DNA from: Armigeres subalbatus | Taxonomy: Eukaryota; Arthropoda; Insecta; Diptera; Culicidae | Length of the DNA: 64,000 bases | Direction of reading: 5' to 3' | Assembly (NCBI RefSeq): GCF_024139115.2 | Contig: NC_085139.1 | Location: 67,003,203 to 67,067,202, forward strand | Shown here: positions 11,680-22,059 of the stretch, piece by piece | How positions within the stretch are numbered: the first letter of the stretch is position 1 | How the letters are laid out: each line of letters starts with the position of its first letter | Translations under genes and position numbers: made by a program | Notes under the pieces: generated by a model | What the model saw: the letters and a program-made list of their open reading frames with translations, nothing else | Database searches by the model: none | Told to the model about the DNA's origin: nothing

Positions 11680-11860
11680 AAAAATTCCGCGGAAAAAAAA
11701 ATTTTGTTTCGCTTCGAAAAATTTCGAATTAAATGAACCTCGATTTCGTATCGTTTCGAAGTCTCGAAAGAAATCTATATTTCGTTTCGTTTCGATTCGA
11801 ATCAACATAGACATTTTAAATTTCGTTTCGTTTCGTTTCGTTAGGAAAAAGTGTGTTATC
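11680..11860. repeat. TTTCG repeat patch, second copy
   Basis: Runs of TTTCGTTTCG and AATTCCGCGG words related to the patch at 7900-8100. Composition only; no gene. Confidence 0.6.
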
Positions 11861-12794
11861 GCATACCCTTAAAAGTAGCGCTCTCGGTGATGGCTGAAAA
11901 ATGTTAACCTTCGCAACTCATCCAATTTGTTGTTTATATAGAGGTGGCGTTGAAGCACTGATGGAACATGGATGACGATGGATACCACCCACCTGGCGCG
12001 GCGGCGGTGTGTATGGATTTGCTGGAAACAGATGAAACTGGCGTAAATAACTGATGGTCATTTTTTACGACCGGCGAGTGTGTCCATCAAATAAGCGGTG
12101 TTTGAGTGGAGTGTTTTCAGCTGCTTTTCATTGAAGAATGTTTTCATAATTTTGTTTTTAATGAATTTGGATCAAACTCTAAAATCAGTTCATTTAGTTT
12201 TACTGGTATCATTCATAGGCATTAAAAGCATATTTTGCCATTAAACTTAGCCAAAACGAGTCATATTATTCTGATAGCGGTATTCTTTTTGTGAATTCTT
12301 TTTAAAAATACATCATCTTCATAAGATGAACTCATATTTTCATTAACATAATTTGAACAAATTTAAAAAATTCGGCATACGATCAGAGCCGTAGCTTGCA
12401 ATTGGCCAGGTTGGGCGCTAAAATCAACATTTACTCTATAAGAAATAAAACAATTTTATTACCTAGGGGCAAAGTAACAACCAAACCGACTAAGGAGTGG
12501 TCCAAAGGTCTATGGGTCTACGATGGGGATTGTGTTAAGTAATCTAGAGCCAACAAAGAATATTTCTTTATTTCCACATCAAAATGTTATATGGATTGGT
12601 GTTACTTTTTGTCTGCTATTCGGATTTTAAGGGATCTCCGGGATTGGGTTGGGGGAGGCAATTGAATAAGAAACATTCTGAGAGTATTTGGAAGGTTTTT
12701 TGAAAATCATGAAGTTTGATACCCATATTACGATTGGTTCAATTTTGGTAACTATTACGGCCACCGAGTCTTCCGGAACCGCAATGGTTAAAAG
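11861..12794. other. Non-coding sequence up to a MITE insertion site
   Basis: No recognised gene. Near 12,384 the word CAGAGCCGTAGC looks like a hAT-type 5' end, but I found no matching inverted end. A short open frame (from 12,688) runs into the MITE at 12,795. Reading across the empty site (one copy of GTTAAAAG), the frame would end a few codons later at a TAA, so it is not convincingly coding. Confidence 0.4.
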
Positions 12795-13188
12795 TAGAGG
12801 CCTGAATAAGAGAAACGCGGATGGAAAATATGACTCTGCCAACACTGCATTCAACCTTCTTCATCAAAGAACAACACATGAAAAGGAAGAAATGGTTTAT
12901 GTAGATAAAATCTCACAATCCGCTATTTTATGTGTCCACATCACATAACAATAGAATCCAATAAACAATGGAATTTAATTTCATAATCTATTAATGACTT
13001 GCATATATTAGTGCAAACTAATGTAAAATACATTCAATTTTGTTTATTGAAAAATGGCATAAAATCTAATTGGCCGTTTTCAGTATTTGAGCCAACATTT
13101 TGGCAGTCTCCTGCTCGATTGGCTGCTGTTTTTTGACGGTTCGATTGGCGGCACATACCTATCCGCGTTTCTCTTATTCAGGCCTCTA
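12795..13188. mobile_element. 394-bp MITE with perfect 28-bp inverted ends
   Basis: The ends at 12,795-12,822 and 13,161-13,188 are exact reverse complements over 28 bp, beginning TAGAGGCCTGAATAAG. An 8-bp target duplication, GTTAAAAG, flanks it at 12,787-12,794 and 13,189-13,196. The 8-bp duplication suggests mobilisation by a hAT- or P-type transposase; the element encodes nothing. Perfect ends imply a fairly recent insertion compared with its neighbours. Confidence 0.92.
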
Positions 13189-13196
13189 GTTAAAAG

Positions 13197-13551
13197 CAGT
13201 GAAGAATAAATGTAGTGAAAAAACGAATCAGATTTTCCATGCAGATTCCTTCAAGGACGACATCAATATCCTAACGATTGACCAAATTCCGAAGCGCCCT
13301 TTTTCTTCTATGATTGATACGAGGATGGTTTGGTATGGGTTTGTATTGATTTGAGATAAATTTTCTCATTTAATTAACAAAAACACCTTGCATGACCCTG
13401 TATGACTTGTATGACCCTTAAAGGGCCAGGACGAACTGGCTCGCATTCAGCACCTGATTGTCAGAATTGCTCGCGATTTCGTTTGTGCTCAATGGAAAAA
13501 GCTATATTTTTGTCCTGATACATTTTCAGACCAAATTTTTTGTTCAAATCT
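13197..13551. other. Non-coding
   Basis: No gene or repeat recognised. Confidence 0.4.
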
Positions 13552-13687
13552 AGACCAACATTTGAAAAGGGCGTAACAGCCAAAATTTATTCCTTCTGAT
13601 TCTTTGTCCACATATATAGCTTTATATGTAGACGAAGTATCAGAAGGAATAAATTTTGGCTGTTACGCCATTTTCAAATGTTGGTCT
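13552..13687. mobile_element. 136-bp hairpin (foldback) MITE
   Basis: Almost the whole element is an inverted repeat. AGACCAACATTTGAAAA at 13,552-13,568 is complemented by 13,671-13,687, and the inner arms share TTCCTTCTGAT and ATTTTGGCTGTTACGCC words, leaving a loop of only a few bases near 13,620. A diverged half copy lies at 11,119-11,190. Confidence 0.85.
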
Positions 13688-14336
13688 CGAAATCCGAGTT
13701 ATTTGCTAAAAATAAGTGTGTGTGGTTTTTTTTGCCTGTAATACGAACTTCACCTCAATGTTCTGGTTCTGGACGTGTTCAGGCCAGAAATTTATCAAAT
13801 CAACCCTCAAACCATCTCAAAAATATATTTGTTAAGATTTCTAGTCGATTCCGATGATTTCACTATTTGAGTAGCGTAGGATTGACTACATTCAGTGCCG
13901 GACTCAAAGGCCACAGTGGAATAGTATGGGCTACGAAATCAATTACAATAAAATATGCATGCGGAAATGGACATTATCAATTGACGTTATCCATCTGAAA
14001 TTCTTACCAGGACCGGATTCATGGGTCAAATAGACGAGAGCAGGGGCCATAACACAAATCACAATGAAACTGAGCATGCGACTACTCAAACTTCGTGAAA
14101 ACACATCAGGAGCTCAAAAAATGCTGTTTGAATTTTTAATTGTCTTTCTGAAATTTCAACCAGGTTTGGCTTCAGGGGTCTAAATTAGGAAGGCGGGGGA
14201 CGATGGTTTGTTTTATCCTTTATTACCATGTAAGTCCTATATACCATCTATGGTGGAGTTTAGATGGAAGGCTATACTGCCTCTGTTTCTGATCGCATAT
14301 CAGTCCCATCTTTTCAAGATTTGTGGGCAGTATTCA
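13688..14336. other. Non-coding
   Basis: No recognised gene or element. Confidence 0.4.
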
Positions 14337-14477
14337 TGGAAACGAATGACCCATGAATTGCAAAGCATAAATCATACTGGTCACGTAGCTAAAATGTCCG
14401 ACATCATCCCGGTGAAAATGGTTTTTGATAGCGATCCGACGGGTACAAGAAGGCGAGGTGGGCAACGAACAAGGTGA
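14337..14477 (+). pseudogene. Non-LTR retrotransposon 3'-end fragment (RT C-terminus)
   Basis: The frame ending at 14,477 contains MTHELQS, then HTGHVAKMSD, then PVKMVFDSDPTGTRRRGG. This matches the C-terminal tail of the non-LTR polyprotein on the minus strand at about 18,602-18,780 (MNHELHQ, GHVARMSDNNPVKMVLDNDPTGTRRRGA) and the copy at 54.8-55.1 kb. Only the last 45 or so residues remain, missing about a dozen residues between MNHEL and HTGHVA. It is a short decayed fragment. Confidence 0.8.
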
Positions 14478-15759
14478 ATCAATCAGCGATGATGAAACGG
14501 GCCCTCCGTAGACAAAACATGAAAATCAGGCTGTTGTTCACCTGTTGCACATGAAACATTAGACATAACGGTTCGCAAAAACAAAGAAATTCAATTTAAT
14601 TTTATTTTTGTGATTTTGATTCTGTGCTAAGCTCACAGTTTGCAAAAAAACGACAAAAGTAGTATTTTATTTTCATGATGCTATCTTGTAAAGTTTGAGT
14701 AGTCGCATAACTTTGCTAATTTAATTTTATTTAGCAATTATGACCCCTGAAGGCAGCACTGGACATCGTTTCGAATGATTCATTCAGTTTTAAATTTAAA
14801 TGATTGTTTTTGCATTCCTGATATTATTAGTTATTTGTTATTAGTTTGAGCAGCCGCATGCCCACTGCCCAGTATGAATGTAATTGGTGTTATGTTCCCT
14901 TTCTCTTATTCTGACCCCGAAATTCGGCTTAGAAGATCTATTTCAATTTCATGTTTTGACGTAGGATTACGTCTTTCCGCAACATAGGGGGGTCATTCTG
15001 CAGTTTCAAATCTGAGACCGTCTCGAAAAGTGGTCAGGAAGTATGGGCTAATAACACAGCCGTCTTTCAACCGATTTTAAAGATTTTGGTGTTAATCGAT
15101 CGACGAACTCTTTAAGATTTTACTCAACTATCGAAAAAATGCATTCAGGGTGCTAAACTATTGAAAAATTTAATTTTATAAGGCACTGAAAAATCGGTAA
15201 ACCAACCAATCGCGTATGTGCATCGCAAGCACAGACATCAAAATCGTGCAACTTACGGGCTCGATTCCAATCCTCAGTTCAATTAAATTTTCTCGGAGTG
15301 CGGGCACAACGATGACGTCCGTAGCAGCAGTCTCAGCAGAAAGCGGAACATCGAGAGGTCATCGCCAAAACCAACAATCTCCGGACTATCGTTTAGTTAC
15401 TGTTAGTGGCACATTGTTTAAAGGAAATCGGTTCTTCTCAGGACCAAAATTTTATGAGAAGAAAGAGTTGATTGCAAAAATGGCATTGATTACGGTCCCC
15501 GGATACCAGTTGTGCCACTGAAAATGTTTTCTTAATAGTGGCTATTTAGCAGAAAAGTGAATTTTTTACGCATGGTACGGACTATCGTTTGTTTGCTATA
15601 GACCTATGCAGAAGTTCATCAAATTCACTCACCCGACGGATTTTGACATTTGAGCGAGTCGTCCACCCGAACAAAAGTTCATTTTGCGTTCATTATGCGA
15701 CCCACTAAAACGTCATAATTTCTTGGGGGAGTTCATTTTGCGTTAGTCTATGAATGATT
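14478..15759. other. Non-coding; contains a dispersed GACGTAGGATTACG word
   Basis: No recognised gene. Near 14,946-14,962 the word GACGTAGGATTACGTC reappears inverted near 18,357-18,372 beside a non-LTR end, which suggests a shared repeat edge. The 101-codon open frame at 15,216-15,521 has no recognisable motif. Confidence 0.4.
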
Positions 15760-16543
15760 AGAAAGGCGCATTGTGGATCAAAATCGATTCTTGTCAAATC
15801 TACCATTGTATACAAGAGAAGGTAGAGCCGGAATATTTTCTTCGAAATTCACATCATAACCACTTGGTGACGGTAGAAAGTTTGAATAGATAGCAGTAAA
15901 AGAGCGGGAAGTAAACAATGATGACGTCTCACATCATTGAGTTGCGTTAGCAGTCAAATGAGATTTTCCCAAGATTCTGATTTCGGTATACTTGCTGTTT
16001 ATTATTGGAAAGGCGCGTCATTGGAAACAAAATCATCTTTTTACACGAGAGAAGGTTGAGCCGAGACAAAAATTTGCAAAAAATGCAAATCATAAGCACT
16101 TGGTGACGGGCAAAGTTCTTTGTCGTAGCAGCCCATGCGCTCCTTGCAGGGAGACGTTGAAAAACAATGTATTATTGCGGATCTCTTCGAAATTTTCCAT
16201 TTTGCGGATTCCGCAAAGTTCTTCCGCAGCTGTCAAAGTTCTACCGCAAGCCTGCAAATCTTCAAAACACTGAAACAAAAACCTGATATTTGGCGTTGTC
16301 ATCGTAGAGTGCCATGCCAAACAACAGAGAAAAACTATGAGATGACAGCTGCGGTAGTTTGAATATTCAACCGGAAATAGGAAAGTTTACTCTGGAATAG
16401 CAATAGAATGGATGACGTCTATCGTGTTCCAGCGGCAAATCATAAATTGGCTGACAGTGGCATCAGTAGTGGAAATTCATTTCAAAATTTTGATTTCCGG
16501 CGTGCGCGGTACGAAAATTCCTCTCCTCTTTGAGTAGGACTGT

Positions 16544-16559
16544 GGTCCTGAAAAATGCC
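16544..16559 (-). other. Decayed histone mRNA 3' stem-loop
   Basis: The minus strand reads GGCATTTTTCAGGACC shortly after the H2B-like frame. The canonical histone hairpin is GGCYCTTTTCAGRGCC with ACC/CCA flanks. The outer GG/CC pairs, the T-rich loop and the CCACA tail are kept, while the middle pairs are lost. This supports a genomic rather than polyadenylated origin of the H2B relic. Confidence 0.6.
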
Positions 16560-16565
16560 GTTTTA

Positions 16566-16829
16566 AGTGAAGCTACTTTCTCGTTGTTCATTCACTAGGA
16601 GCTGACCCTGACTGGTAACGACTTTGGAACCCTCCGAAACAGCGGGCTTGGCCAGCTCGACACGCACGGAAATGTCGTTTACGAGGCTGTTTATAATGCT
16701 CGACGCCTTTGATGAGACGCCCTTGATGATGTTTCTCTGAGCCTTGCTGCCTCCGCCCGTAGCAACCATCATTGCTGTTGCCTTCTCCGCAGCCTTTCCA
16801 CCGCCGGTGAAGTCTGGTTGGCGCTGCAA
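16566..16829 (-). pseudogene. Histone H2B pseudogene with two internal deletions
   Basis: On the minus strand the frame starting at 16,829 contains three pieces in H2B order: GGSKAQRNI (residues 26-34, like the lysine-rich tail GKAQKNI), GVSSKASSIINSLVNDI (37-53, like the alpha-2 helix GVSSKAMSIMNSFVNDIF) and ELAKPAVSEGSKVVT (58-72, like the C-terminal ELAKHAVSEGTKAVT). The stretch normally holding [21 protein letters not shown] and the stretch from alpha-2 to alpha-C (about 35 residues) are missing. The C-terminal KYTSSK is replaced. A nearby decayed histone 3' stem-loop supports descent from a replication-dependent H2B gene. It cannot make a histone fold. Confidence 0.85.
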
Positions 16830-16904
16830 TACAATTGTCCTGCCGATTTTCCGAGAAAACCAGACTTCGGCTGGTCAGAATACGTTTGCATGGAGTCCGA
16901 GGCC

Positions 16905-17145
16905 CCGCCTTTCTTTCGTTCGATGCCAGTACTTTCGTACATAACCAGGGCATCTCTTCTCCTTCTTCTTCTTCTTTTACTTCTTCAAAGTGCAAATAAT
17001 AATCGCTTGGCATCGGCTTGCTTGCTCCGCCTTTCTTTCGTTCGATGCCAGTGCTTTCGTACATAACCAGAGACTCTTCTTATTCTTCTTTTAGTTCTTC
17101 AAAGTGCAAATTATTATCGCTTGGCGTCGGCAGCAGCGCAAGCGC
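16905..17145. repeat. Tandem duplication of about 123 bp
   Basis: Two adjacent copies begin CGCCTTTCTTTCGTTCGATG, at about 16,907 and 17,030, and continue through ACATAACCAG, TTCTTC runs and AAGTGCAAAT-ATCGCTTGGC. They are responsible for the repeated small open frames here. Confidence 0.8.
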
Positions 17146-17510
17146 TCTTCTGAGAGGGATGCTGCGAAAATTGATTCGCATGGATGGTGTCTATCGCTTT
17201 TGTGGTAACTTATCGAGTGGCTGACATTGGGGTCAGTGGCAATGAAATGAAATTTTATCTAGATTCTGCTTCGGTTTTGTCGCTGCTTGTGATTGGGAAA
17301 GTGCATTACTGAAAACAAATGGGTTCTATTCAGAATCGTAATTTCACACGAGAGAAGATTGAACCGAGACAAATATTTTTCAAAGTACAAATCATAAGCT
17401 GTATTGCTGCTTGTGATTGGATAGGCGTATTGTGGAAAACAAATTGGTTCTTATCATAACCATCATATTACATGGGAAAAGTTTGAGCTGAGATAGTGTG
17501 TTTTGTATAA

Positions 17511-17879
17511 ACATACCCTAAACACATGTTACTTGAATTTTATACTAATATGCTATTGTTGTTTATAGTACGCTTGGCCATAATTTTTCATTTAATCTTT
17601 TATGTTTTACATGTCTTATTGTACTTGGTACAGTCATTTTAAATGCGAATGCATCTGTCAATTATGTATATCTGTTTGTCAATAAGGATTAATGTTCACG
17701 TGTTACAATTTCTTCGAGTAGAATTCAACTTAATCCGTGCTGATACAGTCGTTACATAAGCATGGCTGAACTATCTGGTTACTACACCGCTCTACAGGTG
17801 GAATGGAATTGTTTTCAATGAAGAAAACTTAGCTGCGATCGGACAAACAGAGTAGACGGATATTTCGGAAGAACGTAGG
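17511..17879. other. Non-coding
   Basis: No gene recognised; the sequence leads into the Helitron relic. Confidence 0.4.
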
Positions 17880-18300
17880 GCAGTATTCCTTAAAATCGTC
17901 GACGAAATGAACGAGGTAGAAATGATGATTGGACAACAACATACACTCATGTGGAATGAAGACAAGTGTCTGGAACTTGCACCGGCACAAAATCAGAAAC
18001 CGCTATCCATTATCTATGATGAGTTTGCTGAGGAGCTGTCTTTTCCCGATATTGTCGGTGTAGCACCAACTTAGAATTCGGAAGCCAGGACTTCCGAACC
18101 GAACTTTCTTCCATGTGACAGCGTTCATGATGGCTACTAGCGAGGTGCGGGATCGACGGGGTGCGGGATCGACGGGGTGCGAGACCGGAGCATATTTTGT
18201 ATAAGCCCATGAAAATCATGCGGCTGCGGGTATCAGAAGGATTAAACAATACCTTTAAATGCATGGGCACTGCCAACATAACAAGGGCGCAGTCAACCGC
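17880..18300 (+). pseudogene. Helitron Rep/helicase protein relic
   Basis: The frame at 17,880-18,074 reads VDEMNEVEMM, NEDKCLELAPAQNQKPLSII and DEFAEELSFPDI before a stop. It is followed by SEVRDRRGA, PEHILYKPMKIMRLRVSEG and NNTFKCMGTANITRAQ (about 18,122-18,300). These are the conserved blocks of insect Helitron polyproteins between the N-terminal zinc-finger part and the Rep domain (APGEGQ.P.S, EELSFP, SE.R..DRRGA, KIMRLRV, GTANITR). A 16-bp tandem duplication of GTGCGGGATCGACGGG (18,145-18,160 and 18,161-18,176) breaks the second frame, and about 45 bases of decayed sequence separate the two parts. No Rep HUH motif or helicase domain remains. Confidence 0.85.
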
Positions 18301-18429
18301 AATATCAACGCCAGGGAACATATTCAGAATTTCAAAATAAAATCTTTTACACTTCACGTAATCCTACGTCCAATTGGCGGTCGTGTCTCGGATACAACCT
18401 TCTACTTTTTTTTAAGTTTGATCAGCACC
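18301..18429. other. Junction between Helitron relic and non-LTR 3' end
   Basis: Holds the words CCTACGTCCAATTGGCGG and CGTGTCTCGGATACAACC, which I take to be a dispersed repeat edge or the 3' trailer of the minus-strand retrotransposon. No gene. Confidence 0.4.
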
Positions 18430-18601
18430 ATGCTTAGTTAAATTGTTGCGGCTCCTGATGTAATCAGACCAAGGTCGGAGTGGCCTGTGCAGTGCATAGA
18501 AGTCTTCTCCATTCAGCTCGGTCCATGGCTACACGTCGCCAACCACGCAGTCTACGGAAGGTCCACAAGTCATCTTCCACCTGATCAATCCACCTTGCCC
18601 G

Positions 18602-19513
18602 CTACGCACCTCGCCTTCTTGTGCCCGTCGGATCGTTGTCGAGAACCATTTTCACCGGGTTATTGTCCGACATTCTGGCTACGTGCCCGGCCCATCGCAG
18701 TCGTCCGATTTTCGCAGTGTGAACGATGGATGGTTCTCCCAACAGCTGATGCAACTCGTGGTTCATTCGCCTCCTCCACGTACCGTCCGCCATCTGCACC
18801 CCACCATAGATGGTACGCAGCACTTTCCTTTCGAAAACTCCAAGTGCGCGTTGGTCCTCCACGAGCATCGTCCAGGTCTCGTGTCCGTAGAGGACTACCG
18901 GTCTAATGAGCGTTTTGTAGATTGTCAGTTTGGTACGGCGGCGAACTCTATTCGATCGGAGCGTCTTGCGGAGTCCAAAGTACGTACGATTTCCAGCCAC
19001 TATGCGTCTCCGAATTTCTCTGCTGGTGCCATTTTCGGCAGTCACCAGTGAGCCCAAGTACACGAATTCTTCTACCACCTCGATTTCGTCACCACCGATG
19101 CAAACTCGCGGTGGGTGGCTCACATTGTCTTCTCTTAAACCTCTTCCTATCATGTACTTCGTCTTCGACGTGTTGATGACTAATCCGATCCGCTTGGCTT
19201 CCCTCTTCAGTCTGATGTAGGCTTCCTCCATCTTCTCAAAGCTACGTGCCATAATATCTATGTCGCCGGCGAAGCCAAATAGCTGGACGGACTTATTGAA
19301 AATTGTACCACCCGTGTTATTCCCTGCTCTTCGTATTACCCCTTCCAAAGCGATGTTGAATAGCAGACACGAAAGACCAACACCTTGCTGTAACCCTCTG
19401 CGGGTTTCGAAGGGACTCAAGAATGCCCCTGAAACTCGAACTACGCACACCACCCGATCCATCGTCGCTTTGATCAACCATGTCAGTTTATCCGGAAATC
19501 CGTGTTTGTGCAT
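18602..19513 (-). pseudogene. Reverse transcriptase palm, thumb and C-terminal domain of copy 1
   Basis: A 303-codon open frame, the longest convincing one in the window. It contains RRGLQQGVGLSCLLFNIALE (the RQGxxxSxLLFN block), then GFAGDIDIMA (about residues 78-87) where active elements have FADDIDI, then TSKTKYM, EEFVYLGSLVTAENG, RPVVLYGHETWTM, ERKVLRTIYGG, MNHELHQLL and GRLRWAGHVARMSD. The first Asp of the FADD pair is Gly, which removes a metal ligand, so this enzyme should be dead. The true C-terminus lies in another frame, ending at 18,464 after WRRVAMDRAEWRRLL. Confidence 0.9.
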
Positions 19514-19519
19514 TAGCTG

Positions 19520-20000
19520 CTATAGCTGATCGATTGTATCACATGCGGCTTTGAAGTCGACGAATGGATGATGTGTAGGCACGTTGTATTCGCGGCATTT
19601 CTGCAGCACTTGGCGAATGGCGAACACCTGGTCCGTGGTGGAGCGTTCGCCTATAAAACCCGCCTGGTACTGTCCCACGATCTCCCTTGCAATTGATGCT
19701 AGTCGACGGCATAAAATTTGGGAGAGTACCTTGTAGGCGGCGTTCAGCAATGTGATTGCGCGGTAGTTGCTACAATCCAGCTTATCGCCCTTTTTGTAGA
19801 TGGGACACACGACACCTTCCATCCACTCCTGCGGCTAAACTTTCTCCTTCCTAATCTTGGTAATGACCCAGTGCAGCTCTCTAGCCAGCGCCTCACCACC
19901 GTGTTGAAATAGCTCTCCTGGTAGTTGGTTCCTGGTAAAATTATGTCCTGCCTACGTTCTCCCAGGTCCATCACCATACCGCCATCTTCGTCTGCCACAT
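19520..20000 (-). pseudogene. Reverse transcriptase N-terminal part of copy 1
   Basis: Frames at 19,998-19,744 and 19,822-19,520 carry EGVVCPIYKKGDKLDCSNYR, AITLLNAAYKVLSQILC and GFIGERSTTDQVFAIRQVLQ, the fingers and palm entry of a LINE reverse transcriptase. FVDFKAACDTID follows, where the usual motif is FKAAYDSID with the first catalytic Asp (FxDFxxAFD) retained. A stop sits just after DQL, so this part is separated from the rest of the domain. Confidence 0.85.
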
Positions 20001-20126
20001 CGCCATTCAGGTGCTCTTCGTAGTGCTACCGCCACCTTTGGATCACCTCACGCTCGTGTGCAAGAAGGTTCTTGTTTATGACCTTACACATATCAGGCTG
20101 TGGCACTTGGCCCTTACGTGAACGGT

Positions 20127-20783
20127 TCAACTTCGCATAGAACTTTCGTGTGTTATTAGCGCGGTACAGTTGCTCCATCTCTTCACGGTATCGATCTTCC
20201 TGCTGACGCTTTTTTCTTCGGAAAATCGAGTTTTGTCTGTTCCGCGCCTGTTTATATCGTGCCTCGTTCGCCCGGTTCGTGCGGTGTTGCAGCAATCTCG
20301 CCCATGCTGCATTTTCTCTTCTACTAACTGCTCACATTCGCCGTCATACCAGTCGTTTCTCTGATCCGGGGGCACCGTGCCAAGTGCAGCGGTAGCGGTG
20401 CTACCAATGGCGGATCGAATATCTTTCCAGCCATCTCCAAGAGACGCTGCGCCTAGCTGCTCTTCCTTTAGAAGTGCCACTTCCAGCTGCTGCGCATATT
20501 CTTGGGCTAGTCTACCATCTTGTAGCCGCTCAATGTTAAGCCGCGACGTCTGACTTCGACGCGTGTTGTACACCGTCGAGAGTTTTGGGCGCAGGCATAC
20601 TGCAATGAGGTAGTGGTCGGATTCAATATTCGCACTACGGTAGGTGCGGACGCTTGTGATGTCGGAGAAGAATTTACCGTCGATTAGAACGTGGTCGATT
20701 TGGTTTTCCGTTTCCTGGTTAGGTGATCTCCATGTGGCCTTGTGGATATTTTTGCGGGGAAAGAAGGTGCTTCGGACTACCAT
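20127..20783 (-). pseudogene. Endonuclease C-terminal part of copy 1
   Basis: This 218-codon frame begins at the STFFPRKNIHKATW segment and contains NQIDHVLIDGKFFSDI and SDHYLIAV, which carry the last catalytic Asp-His pair of APE endonucleases. The linker follows, with QRNDWYDGECEQLVEEK. It shifts out of frame near 20,300, where the next frame (20,295-20,026) continues the basic linker (NRQNSIFRRKKRQQEDRY). The N-terminal endonuclease residues (WN and QE motifs) are absent, so it is inactive. Confidence 0.85.
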
Positions 20784-20820
20784 TCCGCGGGAGGCTTCCG
20801 GAAAGGAAGGAAGTTCAAAA

Positions 20821-21710
20821 TTCTTTTAGTTGTTGGGACGCGAATATATGGGATGAAATTTAAGTTTGGTTCAGCCTGCCCTTGCCAGTCTAAAAATTAA
20901 TCTCTTCGTCAGAAATTTCCAAGTCATCGACCTCCTCCTCTGGATTAATAACTTCTGGTTCCTCTACTTCAATATTATGAGCCTCAGCTCTCACTCGCTG
21001 TACATATGATTGTTTTTTGAACGGCGTGTCATGATTATTTTGTTTATAGTTGGTGTTAGGTGTCGCATCCGGTCGCGGCCTAAAGTCGCTATTGTTATTA
21101 TTTTTATCAGAGCCGGTATACTTGCTTCTAAACGGGTGGCTCTGATGTGTATGCGTCTGCGGTTTATGCTTAACCCGCGATTCTGCATTTTGGTTGGGGA
21201 GAACCGCCTGGTGTGCCTCTTCTAAGTTTTTGGGTTTCTAGGTTCCTGATGATGGAACCCAATGGCTCTTGGATATTATCCAAGTATCTGGCCACCGTAA
21301 TTAGTTCTATAATTTCTTAGCCAGAGAGTTGTTTTGTTTGGAGATTTGCTTTTAGTTTGATATTCACTTCACGCATATCGTTATAAAAACGGGAGTGTGA
21401 TTTGTCTCCCTTCCGTGTGTGGAAAAGGGTCAGGAGGTTGGTGATGAAATCCTTTTCATCACCGTAATGTTCGACGAGGATCCTCTTGATCCCGTCTATA
21501 GTGTTAGGGTTGCCATTTGCGCATAGTAATGTGCGGGCTTCCCCTTTCACCTTATTTTTGATAGCTCTAATGTAGAGGCTGCTGAGTGAATAACCCCCGT
21601 TTGAGGTTTTTACTTTATAACCATATGTAGGTCGTCGACCTCTTCTAGCCAGGCTGAAAGTTCTTTCTTGTTGCCCGTGAATTCTGAAAAATACTTGGGG
21701 CTGCAAAATG
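20821..21710 (-). pseudogene. Ty3/gypsy-like gag relic
   Basis: Minus strand. The frame from about 21,705 reads PKYFSEFTGNKKELSAWLEEV, then shifts. The next contains IKNKVKGEARTLLCANG, IKRILVEHYGDEKDFITNLL and RFYNDMREVNIKLKANL, the capsid-like region of Ty3/gypsy Gag. After a stop within LSG-EIIELITVARYLDNI and one more shift, NQNAESRVKHK and a polar tail end in an acidic block (EEPEVINPEEEVDDLEISDE) with a stop near 20,892. No pol part follows; it runs straight into the 5'-truncated non-LTR copy 1. I know this gag organisation from LTR elements; the exact lineage is uncertain. Confidence 0.75.
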
Positions 21711-22059
21711 GTGGGTTGACATCAAGGAAGGAGCGCCCAACAGAGCTCTGGTCCCCACAAGTCCCTATCTCACGCTTCCACGGGTCGTCCGATGACAAAA
21801 GACCGCCAGCTAAGGGTTGTGTACTTAGCTGGTAGTGCAGCCTGGGCACTGTTGTCCTTCTGACATCAGCTAGAGTGAGAAGGTACGCCTCGAGCGTCTG
21901 TTCACCAAGAGGTGCGGCTCAAACAGCGTCTGCCTAGTACCCAGCGGCTGATTAACGAAATGCTGTATCGCGTCAGCTATACCTACGGTGGTAGCCCCAT
22001 CATCGCGATGTAGGTAACGCGACCCCGGTAATGTAGCTTACTGAAGCCTCTCAAATACC

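Larger units (their letters stand above)
15760..17510. repeat. Repeated region around histone-derived sequence
   Basis: A module (cell of about 120 bp: TTGGAAAGGCGC, then GAAAACAAA, then ACACGAGAGAAG-TTGA-CCGAGACAAA, then AATCATAAGC-CTTGGTGACGG) appears four times with divergence, at about 15,765-15,885, 16,000-16,110, 17,285-17,400 and 17,405-17,495. Copies two and three lie about 1.28 kb apart and bracket the H2B pseudogene. A block of about 123 bp containing CTTTCTTTCGTTCGATGCCA is itself tandemly duplicated at about 16,908 and 17,031. I infer a decayed array once built around histone gene sequence. Confidence 0.6.
18430..20820 (-). mobile_element. Non-LTR retrotransposon copy 1, 5'-truncated
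   Basis: Minus strand. From high to low coordinates it holds the C-terminal part of an APE endonuclease (20.8-20.6 kb: ARKNIHKHTW-like start, NQIDHVLIDG, SDHYLIAV), a basic linker (20.3-20.0 kb), a reverse transcriptase and a C-terminal domain ending near 18,464. The N-terminal half of the endonuclease is missing, so the copy is 5'-truncated, ending against a gag relic. At least four frame changes or stops break it. The family is the same as the copies at 21.7-25.1 and 52.6-55.1 kb. I place it among I/Jockey-group LINEs typical of mosquitoes; clade assignment is inference. Confidence 0.9.

Noticed and set aside
12384..12400. CAGAGCCGTAGC as a hAT 5' end
   Set aside because: No inverted partner or target duplication was found within several kilobases.
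12688..12948. Open frame interrupted by the 394-bp MITE as a disrupted host gene
   Set aside because: The frame is short, lacks recognisable motifs and ends within a few codons in the reconstructed empty site.
16090..16320. Minus-strand frame with FEDLQACGRTL that recalls the histone H3 C-terminal FEDTNLCAIH
   Set aside because: Only three residues in a row match, downstream H3 landmarks are absent, and the H2B relic nearby may bias the eye.
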